Assembly (NCBI GenBank): GCA_022592445.1 | Contig: JABYQR010000109.1 | Span: 1 to 64,000, forward strand | DNA length: 64,000 nt | Source: Cytidiella melzeri | Taxonomy: Eukaryota; Basidiomycota; Agaricomycetes; Polyporales; Irpicaceae | Reading direction: 5' to 3' | Shown: positions 34,317 to 47,264 of the stretch, piece by piece | How positions within the stretch are numbered: position 1 is the first letter of the stretch | Layout of the letters: each line of letters starts with the position of its first letter | Position numbers and translations under genes: made by a program | Notes under the pieces: model-generated | The model's input: only the letters and a program-made list of their open reading frames with translations | Database searches by the model: none | What the model was told of the DNA's origin: nothing

Positions 34317-34695
34317 ACTGGACGTATATACCCTGTATTATCGGTGATGTCGTAATACTCAGGACGATGTTGTAGTATGTATGTTTTTCAGCGACTCTAT
34401 GCATAGTGATCAGTATTACGCTGCCTCTCGGATTGCTTTCGCCGCACCGGTTTCACTGCTGTCAAGACGCTAGGATGGAAAAATTACTTATTACTGTTGA
34501 CTATGTACGCCAGTCCGTCCTCTTTAGATACACGTGCTATACAATACTATAATCACTCCGTAAACAACTCCCGAGTCCCTCCATACCTGCCCATCTGAAA
34601 GAGTGCAGAGCCCCGGCTGCAATATCTTGGGACGCCCTTTGAAAACAGCCGTAGCAGTTTTCGCAGCAGGTCGGATGGGGGTAGTAGGCCCTGCG
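34317..34695. other. Intergenic between convergent genes
   Basis: 3' ends of velvet and PPR genes; nothing else seen. Confidence 0.4.
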
Positions 34696-37600
34696 TCATG
34701 GCACGCCGGATCCTGATTCTGCTGCCCGAGAGGTTCTTCTCGTCCCGCGTTTTCTGCTTTTGCCGATGGGACGTATGAAGACGACGCTTTTGAAAACTAG
34801 AGCAGCTCGTCGAGGCCTTCGCCTACCGGCCGCGCCTGAGATCGATGATTTCACCGTAGCCTCTGCTCCACGCTTGCAGGTCGCACTTTCTGCTCTGGGC
34901 ATCCAAGGGAAGCCTTTGATCGCACGGACGGAAACACCGACACGCTGACTAGAGGTCGGTGTCTTGCGCAGAAGGTTCGATGGCATTCTCGGACGTTTAG
35001 AAGCCTCAATCGCATCGAGGTGGTTTTGCCAATGACGAACGGCCGCAAGCGCATCCTGGCATTCATTTTTGATACGGCGAATCTGCAGACGAGCAAATCG
35101 CCTCCCGCTGTAGGATTTCCCCTCAATCGTTGTCTGCACGATTGGAACCCGTTGGCCTGTCTTGGAGACGTACGTCACCAGTTCTCCGGCCTGTAGCTTT
35201 TGTAAAACCTGGTGCAAGAGCTGGAAGAGCTTCGGATGAGCACCCCAGTTCGACCATGCAGGGGATATCCTGTGCATGGTATAGAGCGGTCCTGCAAAAT
35301 CTTCAGGCGACTGCCACATCTTGTACTTGATGTACTTCAAGCGACGGTGCTCGAGTCGGGTGTTCGAAGCACGTCGTGCTTTGTCGCGAGACTGACCTTC
35401 AGAGCCAGAAGTGACATTGTCGGAAGCGGGAGGATCAGAAGATAACGGCGACGTAGGGTCATCGCGACCGCTGAGCGCCAGAGCCTTGCGTCGGTTCGGG
35501 ATCAGGACTTTCTGGAGAATATGAAAGGCTCGCAAAGGCTGTCCAGCACGGACACAAGCAATAGCAAGCTGGTTCCAGTTGTTCGCGTCGTACGAAAACC
35601 CAGCCTCCCTCACACTTTTCCAAGCCAATGCAACATCGTCATGCTCGCCGAGTGCCGAGAGAGCGTCGATGTATATCGACAATGGGACGCAGAGGGCGGT
35701 ACCGCGAGATTCAGGAGCAGCCATGTCGCGATCCTCCACAAGCGCATCAGCATCGGAGGGGGACACAGCGAGACTGAAGATATGTGCCCATGCTCGCCTG
35801 AGGCCGCTTAGATTCCTTGTGCGACGATAGACATCGAGTGCAGCCGTCGTTGTGCCTATCGAAGCTGGGGCTCCTTGCGAAGTCATCTCCTTCACAAGCT
35901 CGTCGACTTTCTTGAAATCCTTCTCCCTCGTGTAAGCGGTCAAGAGTGGCCCATATACACGCTCCAAGCCGCTCCTCACATTGCGAGTGGTGGAAAGCCA
36001 GGACTTGTCGTGAGACGGATCCATAAGCTCTCGCAGGAAGGAGAGTGCAGTCTCAACGCTCTCCTGGGACTTCTGGTCTGTATACGCCTTGATGATGTGA
36101 TGGTAGGTGACAGAGTTCGGCTGGATGCCCTGACTGAGCATGAGGTCGTAAACTTCTTTCGCCTTAGTCCTGTTGGACTTCTTCAACCACCCAGCCATGA
36201 GGATTGTCAGGACGTAAACGTTGACGCGGAGATGAACCTGTCCACTGGAAGCGCGTTGCCTCATTTCGTCGTAGAGCTCGACTGCCTTGTCCATGATGCC
36301 ATTGTCGCATGCCGACTGTATCAGTAGAGAGTACGTGAAAGCGTCTGGTCGTAACTCCGTCTCCGAGATGTTGCCATACAGAGTATTTACCACGCCCCAA
36401 GGTGCGCCTGCAAGCACGTACGCCTTTAGGAGTGTGTTGAAAACCTCTATCGATAGCGGAAACTGCTTCCTGGCCGCTGAGAGCTTCAGGTAGTCAAAAA
36501 CCGTGATAACCCCACTCCAATTTCCAGCCTCGACATGTGCGTTCATGATAGCGGTCAGCATTTGACGATCCGCAACAACGCCCTGGGAGAGAGCACGCTT
36601 GAACACTTCCTCGGCACCTCGAAAGTCCATCCTGCGGGCAAGGAGTGCGATGACAGATGTAGCAGTGTGACTGGATGGAGGTTGACCAGCATTGCGCATC
36701 TGATCCAGAATATTGCTGACGGCAGAGGTGTCGCCACGCTCGGCAAAAGACTGCAAGATGATGCTGAACACATGGCTATCCGGTTGAAACCCTGCCTTCC
36801 TCATCCTCGCTATCCAATCCTGCATACCGTCAAAATCACCGCTCCTCCCATAGGCTAGTATCACGCCCGAGAAGTGTATTATGTTCGGCCGAAGAGCTCC
36901 GGAGAAGAAGTCCTCGAAGATAGCGACAGCGCGTTTTACGTTCGAGCAGTTCGCATACGCGTGTATTAGTAGACCAATGTCACCAACGGCAGCGTGCGCG
37001 GGCAAGTTGATATTTTCGAAACACTGCTGGGCCGAGACTGCATCACCTTGATGAGCGTATAGATAGAGTCCTGTCCGTTGAAATAGAACCTTGTCGTGAC
37101 GTCCGACCTCTCGTTCCCGCCTCACAGCATCGTACAGAGTGTTGGCGAGGTCGAAAGAGTTGTGCTTAGCAAGCGTCTTGACCACCAGCATCATTTCCTT
37201 CAGGGAAATCTCTACGTCACGAGATTGTAAAGCATTGACCACCGCAGTCGCATCAAGGGGAAATCCCTTGTCACAAAATGCCTGGATGAGGATCGCTCCA
37301 GCTTCCTGCTGCCACATAACACTCCTGCTGCTGTCCACGCTGCCGAAGAAGCTCTCAACCTGCTTGATTTTCCTGATTATGTCCCAGATCGCGCCTCGAA
37401 ACGAGCTGACACTGGACAGAAGCTCAGATTGATATGACCGCGTCCAGGAAGGGAGGTACTTCTTGAGAACTGTCGACTCGTCTACGAGAAACTGAATCGC
37501 AGCATTGGGTCCTCGGCTATCATCCAGAGCTTCAAGTAGCGTCTGATGCATCTGAACGTACTGGTGTTCGTTGTCTTTTCCCAACCTTGGACGTTCAACC

Positions 37601-38445
37601 TCGTGACGCAGCGTAATTGCCTCATCCAATCGGTTCGTCAAGGCGAGGGCGCGAGACATGAGACACTTCCATGTTTGGCGGTCCACACCATTTTTAATGA
37701 TTCGTGGCTCAGCGTCGTGTAGAGCTGCTAAGAGCCTCGCTCCCCAAGTTGTTCGGTGGGTGTCGTCGGTGTATCGAGAGCTTGCATAACCAGCGAGTTT
37801 GCCCGCGAATACAAGGAGGTCGGTGACTGGTATAGAGTGGAGAACGCCTTGTAGTCTGACGAATTCGTAGGAGCGCCAAGCCTTGTTCATGTCGTGCTTC
37901 GTGTCGGTCTTGATAACGTAAACTAGTTCTCGCCTATGCAAATCACTGTCGCCTCTGTCGTGTGAAAGCTTTGGAAGACTGGAACTTGAGGCGTGTCTCC
38001 GCTGCGAAGATTGGCATTGACGTTGCAGGTTTCCATGGCTTGGAATGCGGCTTGGAGATGCATCGGACAGAGGTCTGCTACCCACTATGCGACGAAGGCG
38101 TAGACGCCGCGGGAGAGCAGGCTTGTCGGCTGTCATTCAGGTGAGTATGCAGGGGACAGGAGTTTGCAGGCATATTTACGTACCAGACGCAGACGTAGTG
38201 GCAAAGTCACCTATGCATCCACCACTCATACCATCCTTCGTACACACTCCGCAATGCACACCTGAACCTGCTCTTTCCTTCTCTTTCGTGTTACGCCTGG
38301 GATGCGGATTGAAGAAGTTTGAAGGGAAAGATGAGCCTCCGGCATGAGCCGCAGCCTTGAACACAGACTGAGCAGAGGTAGGGAGAGGAAGATGGCGAGC
38401 TGAGAGTACTGTGCTTATAACAGACGCAGCCAAAGGCTCCAGCAT
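34696..38445 (-). CDS. Large pentatricopeptide-repeat protein, probably mitochondrial
   Basis: Exons (complement) 38445-38184 and 38129-34696 give 1231 aa; the 54-nt intron joins TTSASG to ADKPAL in phase. Without the first exon an ATG at 38136 would also open the frame, but it lies inside the intron. The N-terminus is rich in Ala, Ser and Arg without acidic residues at first, fitting mitochondrial import. From about residue 380 to 900 there are ten or more 35-residue PPR helical pairs, for example around FSGVILAYGRSGDFDG and TYSLLIQSACDNGIMDKAVE. PPR proteins bind organellar RNA one base per repeat; the target here is unknown. The C-terminal part is basic. Confidence 0.88.
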
Positions 38446-39429
38446 TACAGAACCTGTATGCGAAGTCCGGCAGGGCACTGGCAGTGCAGTCAGACTGATT
38501 GGCTCAATGATACGGAAACCTATGTTACCTGCAAAGCGTCAGGATACAATCGCTGACGAACGACGAGGTAAAAGAGAGGCAGCATCCAGGAGCATAAGGT
38601 GGTGTCTCTTTACTTACTGCTCATAAGGTAGCGTCTAAATAAGATGAACGGCGGCACCGGCCGGAGTATTTCATTTGAATATACTCACTTTTATTGACAA
38701 ACAACCTAGTCGTCCTGATACATGGTCAGAAAGCTGGGCCGGCGTTGCACGGCAGGTTCTTGCTCACTAATAGGATGTAAGTTACGTGGGCTCAAGGCTC
38801 TCAGTACGACATGCAGTGCTATACTAGCAATACTACTTGATGCAGAAAGTGTTCGGCGTACACCGTTCCTACACTAATGTTACTTGGCAGCTTAAGGCTT
38901 GAAGGCGCTATTGGTATCTATGAAACCGATCAAAAGTGAGCAGGAACTTGAAAGGCTTGTGCAGAAAGCTTTTTTTCAGAAATCAATCATGTAGATGAAG
39001 GAATCCAAGAACGGTAATTTGCTCCTGGGAGCAAGAACGTTTCCGCTTCGCACAGCGTTAATTCTCCCGACGGGTGGGAGTAGATACTGACCCTCGTCAG
39101 AGGATGTCAGCTTCTAATGTATGGAAGAGCGGTCTTGAAACTACCACTGCATGCGAACGCTCAGGCTGGAGCTGAGGTGGTCTAGTATTGCCGACGCGAG
39201 AAATTCAGAGCAAAAGGTTCAGAAAACGAAGAGGGCCTGTTGTAATTGCTGCAGTTACTAAGGGTGCGAAATAACTCAGCACCCGTCATCTGTCAATTGC
39301 CAGTGTCAGTTGCATCGTCTTCATGATCACCTCGTGGAATGACCCGTTAGGTTGCCAGTGGGTGATTCATTCTCACTCAAATTGTCGTCAATCAAGAACG
39401 AGAATGGTTAATGTAGTTTCTCATGCTAT
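38446..39429. other. Intergenic, no gene seen
   Basis: 984 bp between two minus-strand genes: PPR promoter side and 3' flank of the RlpA-like gene. I found no gene or tRNA. Confidence 0.4.
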
Positions 39430-40064
39430 TCAAGCAGCTATTGTCCAGGTAACCTGTATGCGTCCCTTAGCCGGGTCAGCGAGCTGATTGAACACTGCTG
39501 GGGACATGTCTACGTCGTCCGGCTTGCAGCCGCCGCATCTATCCACAGCCGTTGCTGTTACTGTCTTGCCCTCATCTGACCGTGGCTTTGTTAGCACACT
39601 AAACACAGTTGTGTCACTTGATTCACTCACAAGATATGGTCAATTTTTTGCCACACACAGGGTTTCTGATGAAAAAAGATGTGAGTAAGTAGTTACACGG
39701 CCATGGCGGGAGACAAACTTGTTTGGGTTGCCTCCGGCATAACCGCTGCGAGGTGACAATATGCAGGGTCAGCGAAAGATCGTCGTTAACATATGGTCTA
39801 CTAGTGTTACTCACGGGTAAGAATCATAGAAGTCGTGCGATACAGCGACAATGAGGTCAGACTCGGTGTTGGTCCAACCGCAAGCACCCAGTCCAGGGGT
39901 GTAGAACGTCCCTGAAAAAAAAAGATATGTATGTAAGTCGCCGGTACAATTACTGATCATAAAGCAGATTTACCATCACCGTGGTGAACCTCTGCCGGAG
40001 CTGCATTCGAAAGACCAGCGCCGAAAGCAAACAAAACAAAAAAGAAAGGCTTGAAGAAGAACAT
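39430..40064 (-). CDS. Small secreted RlpA-like double-psi beta-barrel protein
   Basis: Exons (complement) 40064-39974, 39911-39815, 39745-39719, 39665-39631 and 39575-39430 give 131 aa with exact phase, in spite of two very short exons (27 and 35 nt). Residues 1-21 are a signal peptide (MFFFKPFFFVLFAFGAGLSN). The barrel shows GLGACGW, NPVCGKKLTI, VDRCGGCKPDDVDMSP and GRIQVTW, the RlpA/expansin/barwin core. Cys pairs are present. Such proteins in basidiomycetes are cell-wall or effector-like secreted proteins; an enzyme activity is not implied. No carbohydrate-binding domain follows. Confidence 0.9.
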
Positions 40065-40614
40065 AGCGATGAGAATGATTAAAATAAAAAGGGCACCCGG
40101 CCGAAGAACTTGAAATCGTGAAAAATGTGGGGAAAGGGAGGGGGGCGGCGTGGGTGGGAGATCAACTCTGGAGAACCAACTCCTGCGACGCTGAACTTTT
40201 AAACACTTACTTTGAGGGGCTCATCAATCTGACATAGCGATATCAGAGCCAGTAAGCTCATGAAACTGCTTGGCGTTCAGTAGGCTGTGATCTCGAGCAA
40301 CTTGCTACGTGATGAGCTGATGCGCAGCGGGTGTTTCAAGTTGCACAAGATTTGCCCCTGCAAACTCCTATTTGCGGGACACAGTCCCAGTAATGAGTGA
40401 GCACAAGTTGAACATTGCAGTGAGCAGCGAGCACCAAGCGAGCACTGACTGAATTGCCAGTGGTTTTCGACAGGAGGATTTGCACCGGGCGCTCTCTTCA
40501 TCTAGTATCCAGTAAATGGCCCCCAATAGTATTTTAGCGCATAGCTGAGTAATCAAAGCATCAACCCGTTTTTGTTCAAGTTTCAACTTGATTCACAATC
40601 GGATTTTGAGCAGT
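40065..40614. promoter_or_regulatory. Divergent promoter region
   Basis: 550 bp between the RlpA-like gene (-) and the acetyltransferase gene (+). An AT-rich TTTTTATTTTAATC on the minus strand near 40078-40091 is a possible core promoter for the former, but it is very near its start codon. Confidence 0.4.
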
Positions 40615-41312
40615 ATGGCAGCACCAACATACGAGATCCTCACAGTCCCTGCACCTGGTGAGGACGGAAGAGATACTCTGAGGCAGCAGTGCTACGACGT
40701 GCGGATCGACGTCTTTCACCGCGAGCAAGGGTTTCCGCTAGAAACGGAGATTGACGAGTACGTCGTGACGGTGCTCGTGTATCCGTAGCAGAGACATCTC
40801 CTTCTACATTGAGAGTTGTTTTACTAAAACGAACAATCAGGCTAGATGAAACAGGGACCCATATTTTGCTCCGCCTTACACCGTCTCTGAAGCCCGTTGG
40901 GACCATTCGCGTGTCCAAGGGCCGCGACTATTACAAGCTCAGTCGACTGGCGGTCCTGCAGGGTTACAGGCATTTCCGTTTCGGGCGGAAGCTCGTCGAG
41001 TCCGTCTCAGATTGGGTCAGGGAAGATGCAAGAAATGCAGGACTATCCGTTGCAAAAATCCGCCTCCACTCGCAGTTATATGTGAAGCCGTTCTACGCAA
41101 AGTAAGCACATTTTCTCCGCGGTGTCGGTGGCCAAGTTTGTTAATTTATGGTCAAAGATTTGGTTACGAGCCGGTGGTAGGTTTCTTGTTACTTCAAAAT
41201 CCATCATATTTAGCCAAGTAACAATGTCTGACATCTTGTCGTCCAGGGCGATGAGTTCGATGAAGATGGAGCCCCACATCAGTTGATGGTTTGTACACTA
41301 CAGATAGACTAG
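40615..41312 (+). CDS. GNAT-family N-acetyltransferase
   Basis: Transfers acetyl from acetyl-CoA to an amine; substrate unknown. Exons 40615-40757, 40841-41101, 41158-41176 (19 nt) and 41247-41312 give 162 aa with exact phase. Landmarks: VRIDVFHREQGFP near the N-terminus (GNAT motif C), HILLR and VGTIRVSKGRDYYKLSRLAV (motif A region), QGYRHFRFGRKLVE (acetyl-CoA loop; G-x-x-x-x-x-G), and KFGYEPVGDEFDEDGAPHQLM at the end (motif B and closing strand). This last segment is a common C-terminus in small fungal and bacterial GNATs. No targeting signal. Confidence 0.9.
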
Positions 41313-43588
41313 GAAACCTGTCGCTGTCGACGTATACCACCCCAAAAGCACAGCCTAGCTATGCCATAGATCATTCAAACATTCGATGTCAGTTTCAGTT
41401 GTGCATTGCATTGCAGGAACAGCAGCCCTCTGTCATGTTCCGCGAAGGGCGAAGGGGCAGCCCGGTGAAACCACGATAGCCACACTCGGCAAGTCATTTT
41501 CTATGATACAGTTCAGCCGAAACTGACACGTCTTGATTATGCAGAAACGTTTTTCGTCTTGATTTTACGAAAACATGTGGTGCGCTGGTGTGCAAGTGTC
41601 AAACCATATACTCTGCCCATACAAAAATCAACTGCCGAGTGCGTTCGGCTGCGTAATCTGGAAGAATGATACTTCTGCTGCAGTACTATAGTGCCAGGAC
41701 AATGGGTTTCCAACATCGCAGTCAACTCGGCATTCAAGCCCCAGGAGAATTGAGTTCACGGCTCGTGGCTGTACTTCGAATCCAACTACAGTCAGCATAC
41801 CAACCCACGACTCATCGTCGACTCATACACATATTCATCAACCATAGAAATTGCGGGATCCCACGTTCTTACTGCGCCGAGAGTCCATGTTGATCGAAAC
41901 CGCTGACAATACTGCGCACAACGCACGAGAAACAAGTTGATCTCCAACTGCACGCTCGACGCATCCATCTCGTTTCGCAAACTCGCCACCGCTACCACTT
42001 CGGCAAGACACCCATCGTATCTTTCCCTCTCAGACACGTCCCGAACTGCCAAGACCTACCTACTTCTTCTCAAACCCAGCAAAGGACGATACTCCCCATG
42101 CCCCAACTCGCTCACAATGACTTCTGGCCACATCAAGGAAGTCTCCACGAACAGGCCACATCCACCCCCACCTCCCGAACTGAACCTCGCCTCCGTCCTT
42201 CGGAAACACCCTTCGTTGAACCCCCTCTCTACTAGTCTTCCTTTGTGCCTTATTCCTGCGGTATACGCATCGAGAAACACTCATCCCATCCAGCTACGTC
42301 TGACACGTCCTTCCATTTCCAACTCCCTCTTCCCGCATTCTCCGGTTTCCCTCCCCAACAACCCACCCGAGCATCACCAGCAATATATAATATAGGCTGT
42401 AGGCTGGTGTGCTTAGGCGCAGCAGTGTAAAGTCCGGTCACAACCACGAGTTATCGATTGGTCGTATTGCTAGTTACGTGAGTTCACTAGCACTAGTTGG
42501 GTCGTTGGGAGACTCCGGGAATAGGCACAACAACTTGAACACACATAACCGTCCGAGTCCTTCTTCTTATTCCTAATAGTAGGAGCAGCAGAACAGCATT
42601 CAAAAAAACAAAAGAATGACGGATAGACCTACCACCGCACACAGCCAATAATTCAATACTGTGCAAAGTAACTACTACTCGGTAGTAGTAGCAAGGGGAC
42701 ACTGCCCATGATCCATTGTACCCACTCAAAAATCCTTGTGTTCCGAGAACAATGCCATCTATCGGTATGCTTAACTAAGTCACGGTGTTGGGGATGGCTG
42801 GGGGTGGCCGCCACTGCTAACCTCGTGTCAAGTGAGTACCTTCGAGTGAGTGAACCTGCGCCGATTTGGACGAGCTCTCCTAGCACAGGGCAGTATGCAA
42901 TGCATACTTACGTTCAATATATCACGCTAGGACAGTAGTATCGCTCGCGACCACAGTGCATGTGGAGTTTTGTTTTTATACGAACTTCATTTGGTGCATG
43001 GCTCGGCCAAGCCCCAAAAGGAACACCTATAATTTCCCAGTTGCGCATCTAAAGGAAACCGACAAAGGAGGAAGAGAGAGTCGTAAACGGGTCGTCAAAA
43101 GTATATACGTGGTAAGGAGTGCATAAAGAAGGCGACGAGGGGGGTCCCAAAGGAGGACCCGAAGTGTGAAAAAGGGGGGGTGGGGGACAGCTATCAATAC
43201 AGAGAGATGGAGCGGAGAGGGTATTATTACGAATACACACGTAGTTGCATGAATGTCCATGGGCCAAGAGCACGGCGGCACGCTACCGTATAAAGTGGGG
43301 GAGTGCGTGCGAAAGCAAAGGAAAGAGAGAGGGGGGGGGAGGGGAGAGGGGAGAGGGGGGGAAGGGTATTGAGCAAGAAGCAGGAAGTGAGAAAACGAAA
43401 GACGTGTATGTGAACGGTGTGACATGAGAGAGTGACAAATTGGTCAAATGTCCGGTGAAGTACTAGGAAGGCGTCGACGGTAAAGGGGTGGAAGAGAGGG
43501 AATACCATAAGAAATTCGAACAGGGTATCAACCGTGGATGCAAGAGGTGAGGGTGCATAGCGGGGTAGAGCGTGAAGAAAAAATCGGT
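41313..43588. other. 2.3-kb gene-poor interval with G-rich tract
   Basis: No convincing gene. A 152-codon plus-strand frame at 41937-42395 is Ser/Pro/Leu-rich without family resemblance and overlaps equally open minus frames, so I do not call it. Positions about 43316-43371 form a purine-only run on the plus strand with several G4-G10 tracts. The right end contains the 3' flank of the HMG-box gene. Confidence 0.4.
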
Positions 43589-45536
43589 TCATGATGGCGA
43601 TCGACGGCGGTCTGCCCCGTCATCAAAGTCACTTTCCCCCTCGGAGCTCATGGGTTCCTGCTTCACAGGTCGCAAGAAGCTGCCCGATGGAAAGGCGATG
43701 GAGTTGATAGGGTTGCCGGGCAGAATGCTGAAGTTGATGCTAGAGCTGTAGCCAGTAGTGCCATCCTCGTACATCTTCCTCGCGGCTTCGTATTCAAGCT
43801 TTTCCTGTTCAGCTTGAGCCAAGAAGGGCTGTTATTGTGTGAACCAAAGTTGATTAGTGTCAAGTTGACTGGCACGAGGCGACACTTACTTTACGCTCGT
43901 CATCAGTCATGGAACGCCACTTGGCGGCTGCGAGAACGCTTTGCTTTGTAGTCTCGGTCTCGTCGCCAAAGACCTCATGGACGAGGTTTGGGTCCGATCG
44001 GATGCGCTGGAGGAACATGAAGTACGCGCTGAGGGGCTTCTTAGGGGCGTTCGGGTCCTTAATGTTGCCCTTGCGCGACTTGCCTGATTTCCGCTGAGCC
44101 GTTCGGAACACGTTCTCGCGCTTGATATCGTCGGGAGTGAGTGTGCGCATGTAGGCGGCATGCTCGCGTTCCCGCGCCTCCTTGGCGGATTGCGAACGGA
44201 GTCTGTACGGCTGTGCTCGGCGGACGGCGTCAGGCTATGACAAATGAAGGAGGATCAAAGAAAGACTTTTCTTACCTCTTTCTCTTCCGAGGTTAGCTTC
44301 GCGTACTCTTGACCCGCTTCTTTGGCTGCCTGAGCGACGTTGAGTTTCTTGAGACTAGATGCCTGGTGGCGTTGGATCCAATCAGTGAAGTACAGCTGCC
44401 ATGCCGATGGGGCTAGCTTGGGTGGGCGCAGCAGCGACTTGGTCGGCACTATGTGAGAGACGCGAAAGTCAGTCAGACTCAGCGACGCGCCTAATCAGAG
44501 ACGCTTACTTACCGGAGAGGGCTGGTGTCTTGTCTACGGGCCGGTGATCCTCATCAAAGCTGCGTTTCTTCCGGCGCACGGTTGCGTCTCGATCCTCGTG
44601 CTCGCTGATAGACTCCGCCCGTCTGCTGTAGCCTCGTGATAGCGGCGGCGTGCGCACGAGAGACGCCGAGGGAGCGCTCGAAGAAAGGAACACGTCGGCT
44701 ACGGGGGCAATGCTTCTTCGGGAGTGGGTGCGGGGCCGCTGTGTCGCGTACGCATCCTCTGAGAGCGGCGATGACAGGTAGCCAGGGGAGCCAACAGTGG
44801 GCGCTGGTTGCGAAGGAGAGAAGAGCTGTGAAGCCCACATTGGAGGACTCAACGAAGAGGCGTCCGAGCTTGTGAAGGACACTGCCGGCGTTCGGTGCGC
44901 ACGCAGTGTGGCCATAGCATCGCCATCGTCACCCGGGGAGAAGGACCGGGGAAGCGGCTGCAGAGCGGCGTAGGAGGTGGTGGGAGAGAAGGGAGTGACG
45001 TCGGGGAAGATGGACGAGTTCTCACTGAAGCCGCCAAACGAGCTTGCTGCGGACGAGTGTGTTGGCGAGCCCAATACAGGTATGTCTATTGGGGCAGACT
45101 GCGCTAGGTGCGGGGACGTCGACGCGTCGGGGTCAGCAATCCACTGCGAATACTGGAAGTCGGGATGAGGAATGTCAGAGAAGCTACCAAGCATGCCGGC
45201 GGTATACGATCGATCATTCGGAGGCAGATGAGTGGCGCCAAAGTCGAGCTGGCTGGTCGTTGACTCTGGTGAGCCTTCGAAGAAGGAGATGGAGGTGGAT
45301 GTGTAGTAGTGACCATGGGACGGCAGTGCGGGCTTGGACTCAAAGTGGATTGTGTCGTCAAAGTCGAAGATCATGTTATTTGAGTCGTTGGCGCCAGTGT
45401 CGAAAGAGTGTGCGTCCTCAAAGGAGAGAAATGGAGAATGGTCTTGGAGAGACATGTCTGAGGTAGCGAGGGCGATACCAAGTGCGTCTTCGTCAGGCTG
45501 TCGTCGGTAGAGAGAGCTGTTGGTTGTGATTGGCAT
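43589..45536 (-). CDS. Protein with two HMG boxes and long disordered N-terminus
   Basis: Exons (complement) 45536-44513, 44448-44276, 44234-43890 and 43828-43589 give 593 aa with exact phase. ATG 45536 (MPITTNSSLYRR) is chosen over an in-frame ATG at 45797 because a TATA-like TATATAA lies between them (near 45620). Residues 1-340 are Ser/Pro-rich with acidic patches. Box 1 (around APSAWQLYFTDWIQ) and box 2 (around DPNAPKKPLSAYFMFLQRIR) are HMG domains. The tail carries KQEP in an acidic context, a possible sumoylation site. Non-specific or structure-specific DNA binding is likely; it is not a mating-type HMG by any visible feature. Confidence 0.85.
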
Positions 45537-46461
45537 GGTACGGAGGAGGGAGGGAGGGAGGTGTGTGCCTGTGATTATCTGGGGACGCGCAAAGGGGACG
45601 GAGATCAGAGATGGGCGGGTTATATAGTGTGTGGTAGACGTGGATGATGTTGAATTATTAATGGGTATTCGGAGAGGGGTTCGGCGAAAGAGAAGCGGTC
45701 GCATTCGGTGCCTCAGCTTTGACTCTTGCTCTCTTGCTTTCCTTTTCAGTGAGAAATGACTGGGTGAACCAGACAGTTTAGGTATGGGGAACTGCACTAC
45801 GCCACGCTAATGAGCCAGAGCTTGCAGAGATCGCCTGCCAGATGAATGTTCGATGGTCACAGCCTGCGATCCGGGGACGCCTTCCAGAAGCCTGTAGACG
45901 AGAACAAATCAGACGCGTATCCCTGCGACACTGTTCCACCCAATCCCGCAATTACAGACAGTGAGAACCAGTGTACCCGGAAATCCCAGCACGACGTGGC
46001 CACTGGGATCGTCAGCTTCTCGACACCAGCAATGACTCGAAAATCCGTGCACTGCGGGCTATGTGACAGCAAGAGACAATGAGACACTCACCTGTGACTG
46101 CAACTGACAACTGACAACTGACGACCACACCGACCAGGAAAGTACAACTTGGCTGACAACCAAGACGTGCAACTCCATTTCAGGCGCCGCTTCAAATTGA
46201 CACATTCTCACCGGGCCACATCGGCAGCTGCAAATGGCAGTCGTGGACCAAAGCAGCGACACCTTCGGGCCTTCTTCCGGCGTCCGAGTCCTTCATCGGT
46301 GCATCGGGCGTCTCGTGCAATGTCCAGCAATGACCCGCTCATGCGGACACGAGCTCATGCTCCTTCACGCAATTCTGACGCTACGAGCCAGGGCCGCATG
46401 ATTGCTTCGCCATGTAGAAAACTCATTCGAACAGCAGAGAGCAGAAATATACACAACCAAA
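45537..46461. other. Intergenic between minus-strand genes
   Basis: Promoter of the HMG-box gene (TATATAA near 45620) and 3' flank of NDUFA13. A small CTGACAA triplication lies near 46103-46125. No gene is recognised. Confidence 0.4.
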
Positions 46462-47264
46462 TCAGAGCACTACGATGCTTTCCCCGGGTCGATAACGGGG
46501 GTTGTGGTAAACGCTCTTTCCAGCCTAGCCACATAACCATGCCCGACAGAAGTAGCAGCAGACACATCGCGTCAATGACTATAATGCCAGAGAAATGAAA
46601 ATCTCGCACCTCCCAGTCCTTGACATCTTTCATAATTTCCTTCTCGCGCTCGAGAGCAGCTTGCTGACGACGGTACGCATCTCGGTCACCCTCCGCAAGC
46701 AGCAGCGGCACAAGATGAATACGCGACCAAGCCTTCTCGCGCTGAAGCTCCCTGTGGTACGTCGAATCAGCCTCGGTTTCGTTCCCCTAAACTCTCTCCT
46801 AGAAGTATAGCCATATCTGGCCGTCTTAACGATAAGACTGTCATCGGCAGCGGTAGGAGCTACTATAGCGTCCTTATCAAGCCACGTTCCCCGTTCTGCA
46901 AGCCCGCGGGGTAGCGCGGCGACCCACGCTTCAAAGTCTCTTCGCCGACCTCAACCACGCACGGCGTTACAGGACAATCCAGGGGTTTGTCCCAAAAACC
47001 AGGAAAATGCAAACATACCTCTTCTCGAGATTGCCCAATCCAAGACGGTAGAATCCGTAGGCGCAGACGGCGGTCACACCGCCCAGGATGACAACGCCAC
47101 TAGGACCGCGGAATGGAAGGTTCCGTTTGTACTTGATTTCAGGAAACCCTCCAGCAGGGGGCATATCCCTAAAGAATCACATCGAAATGGATACACGGTT
47201 CTGGATGTGAATTGGAAGAGATGCGAATAGCAACATACTGTCTGTACGGCGCAGCCACTGCCAT
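46462..47264 (-). CDS. NDUFA13: Mitochondrial complex I subunit NDUFA13 (GRIM-19)
   Basis: Supernumerary inner-membrane subunit of NADH:ubiquinone oxidoreductase. Exons (complement) 47264-47239, 47168-47019, 46751-46610 and 46524-46462 give 126 aa with exact phase. Landmarks: QDMPPAGGFPEIKYKRNLP at the N-terminus, one membrane helix (VVILGGVTAVCAYGFYRLG), then the charged helix with LVPLLLAEGDRDAYRR and EKEIMKDVKDWE, and GKSVYHNPRY near the end. Length matches fungal orthologs. The second intron is 267 nt, several times longer than the others in the window. A second complex I gene (NDUFS8) lies about 7 kb away. Confidence 0.93.

Noticed and set aside
41937..42395. 152-codon plus-strand ORF
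   Set aside because: Ser/Pro/Leu-rich with overlapping open minus frames; no intron, no domain, no resemblance to a known family.
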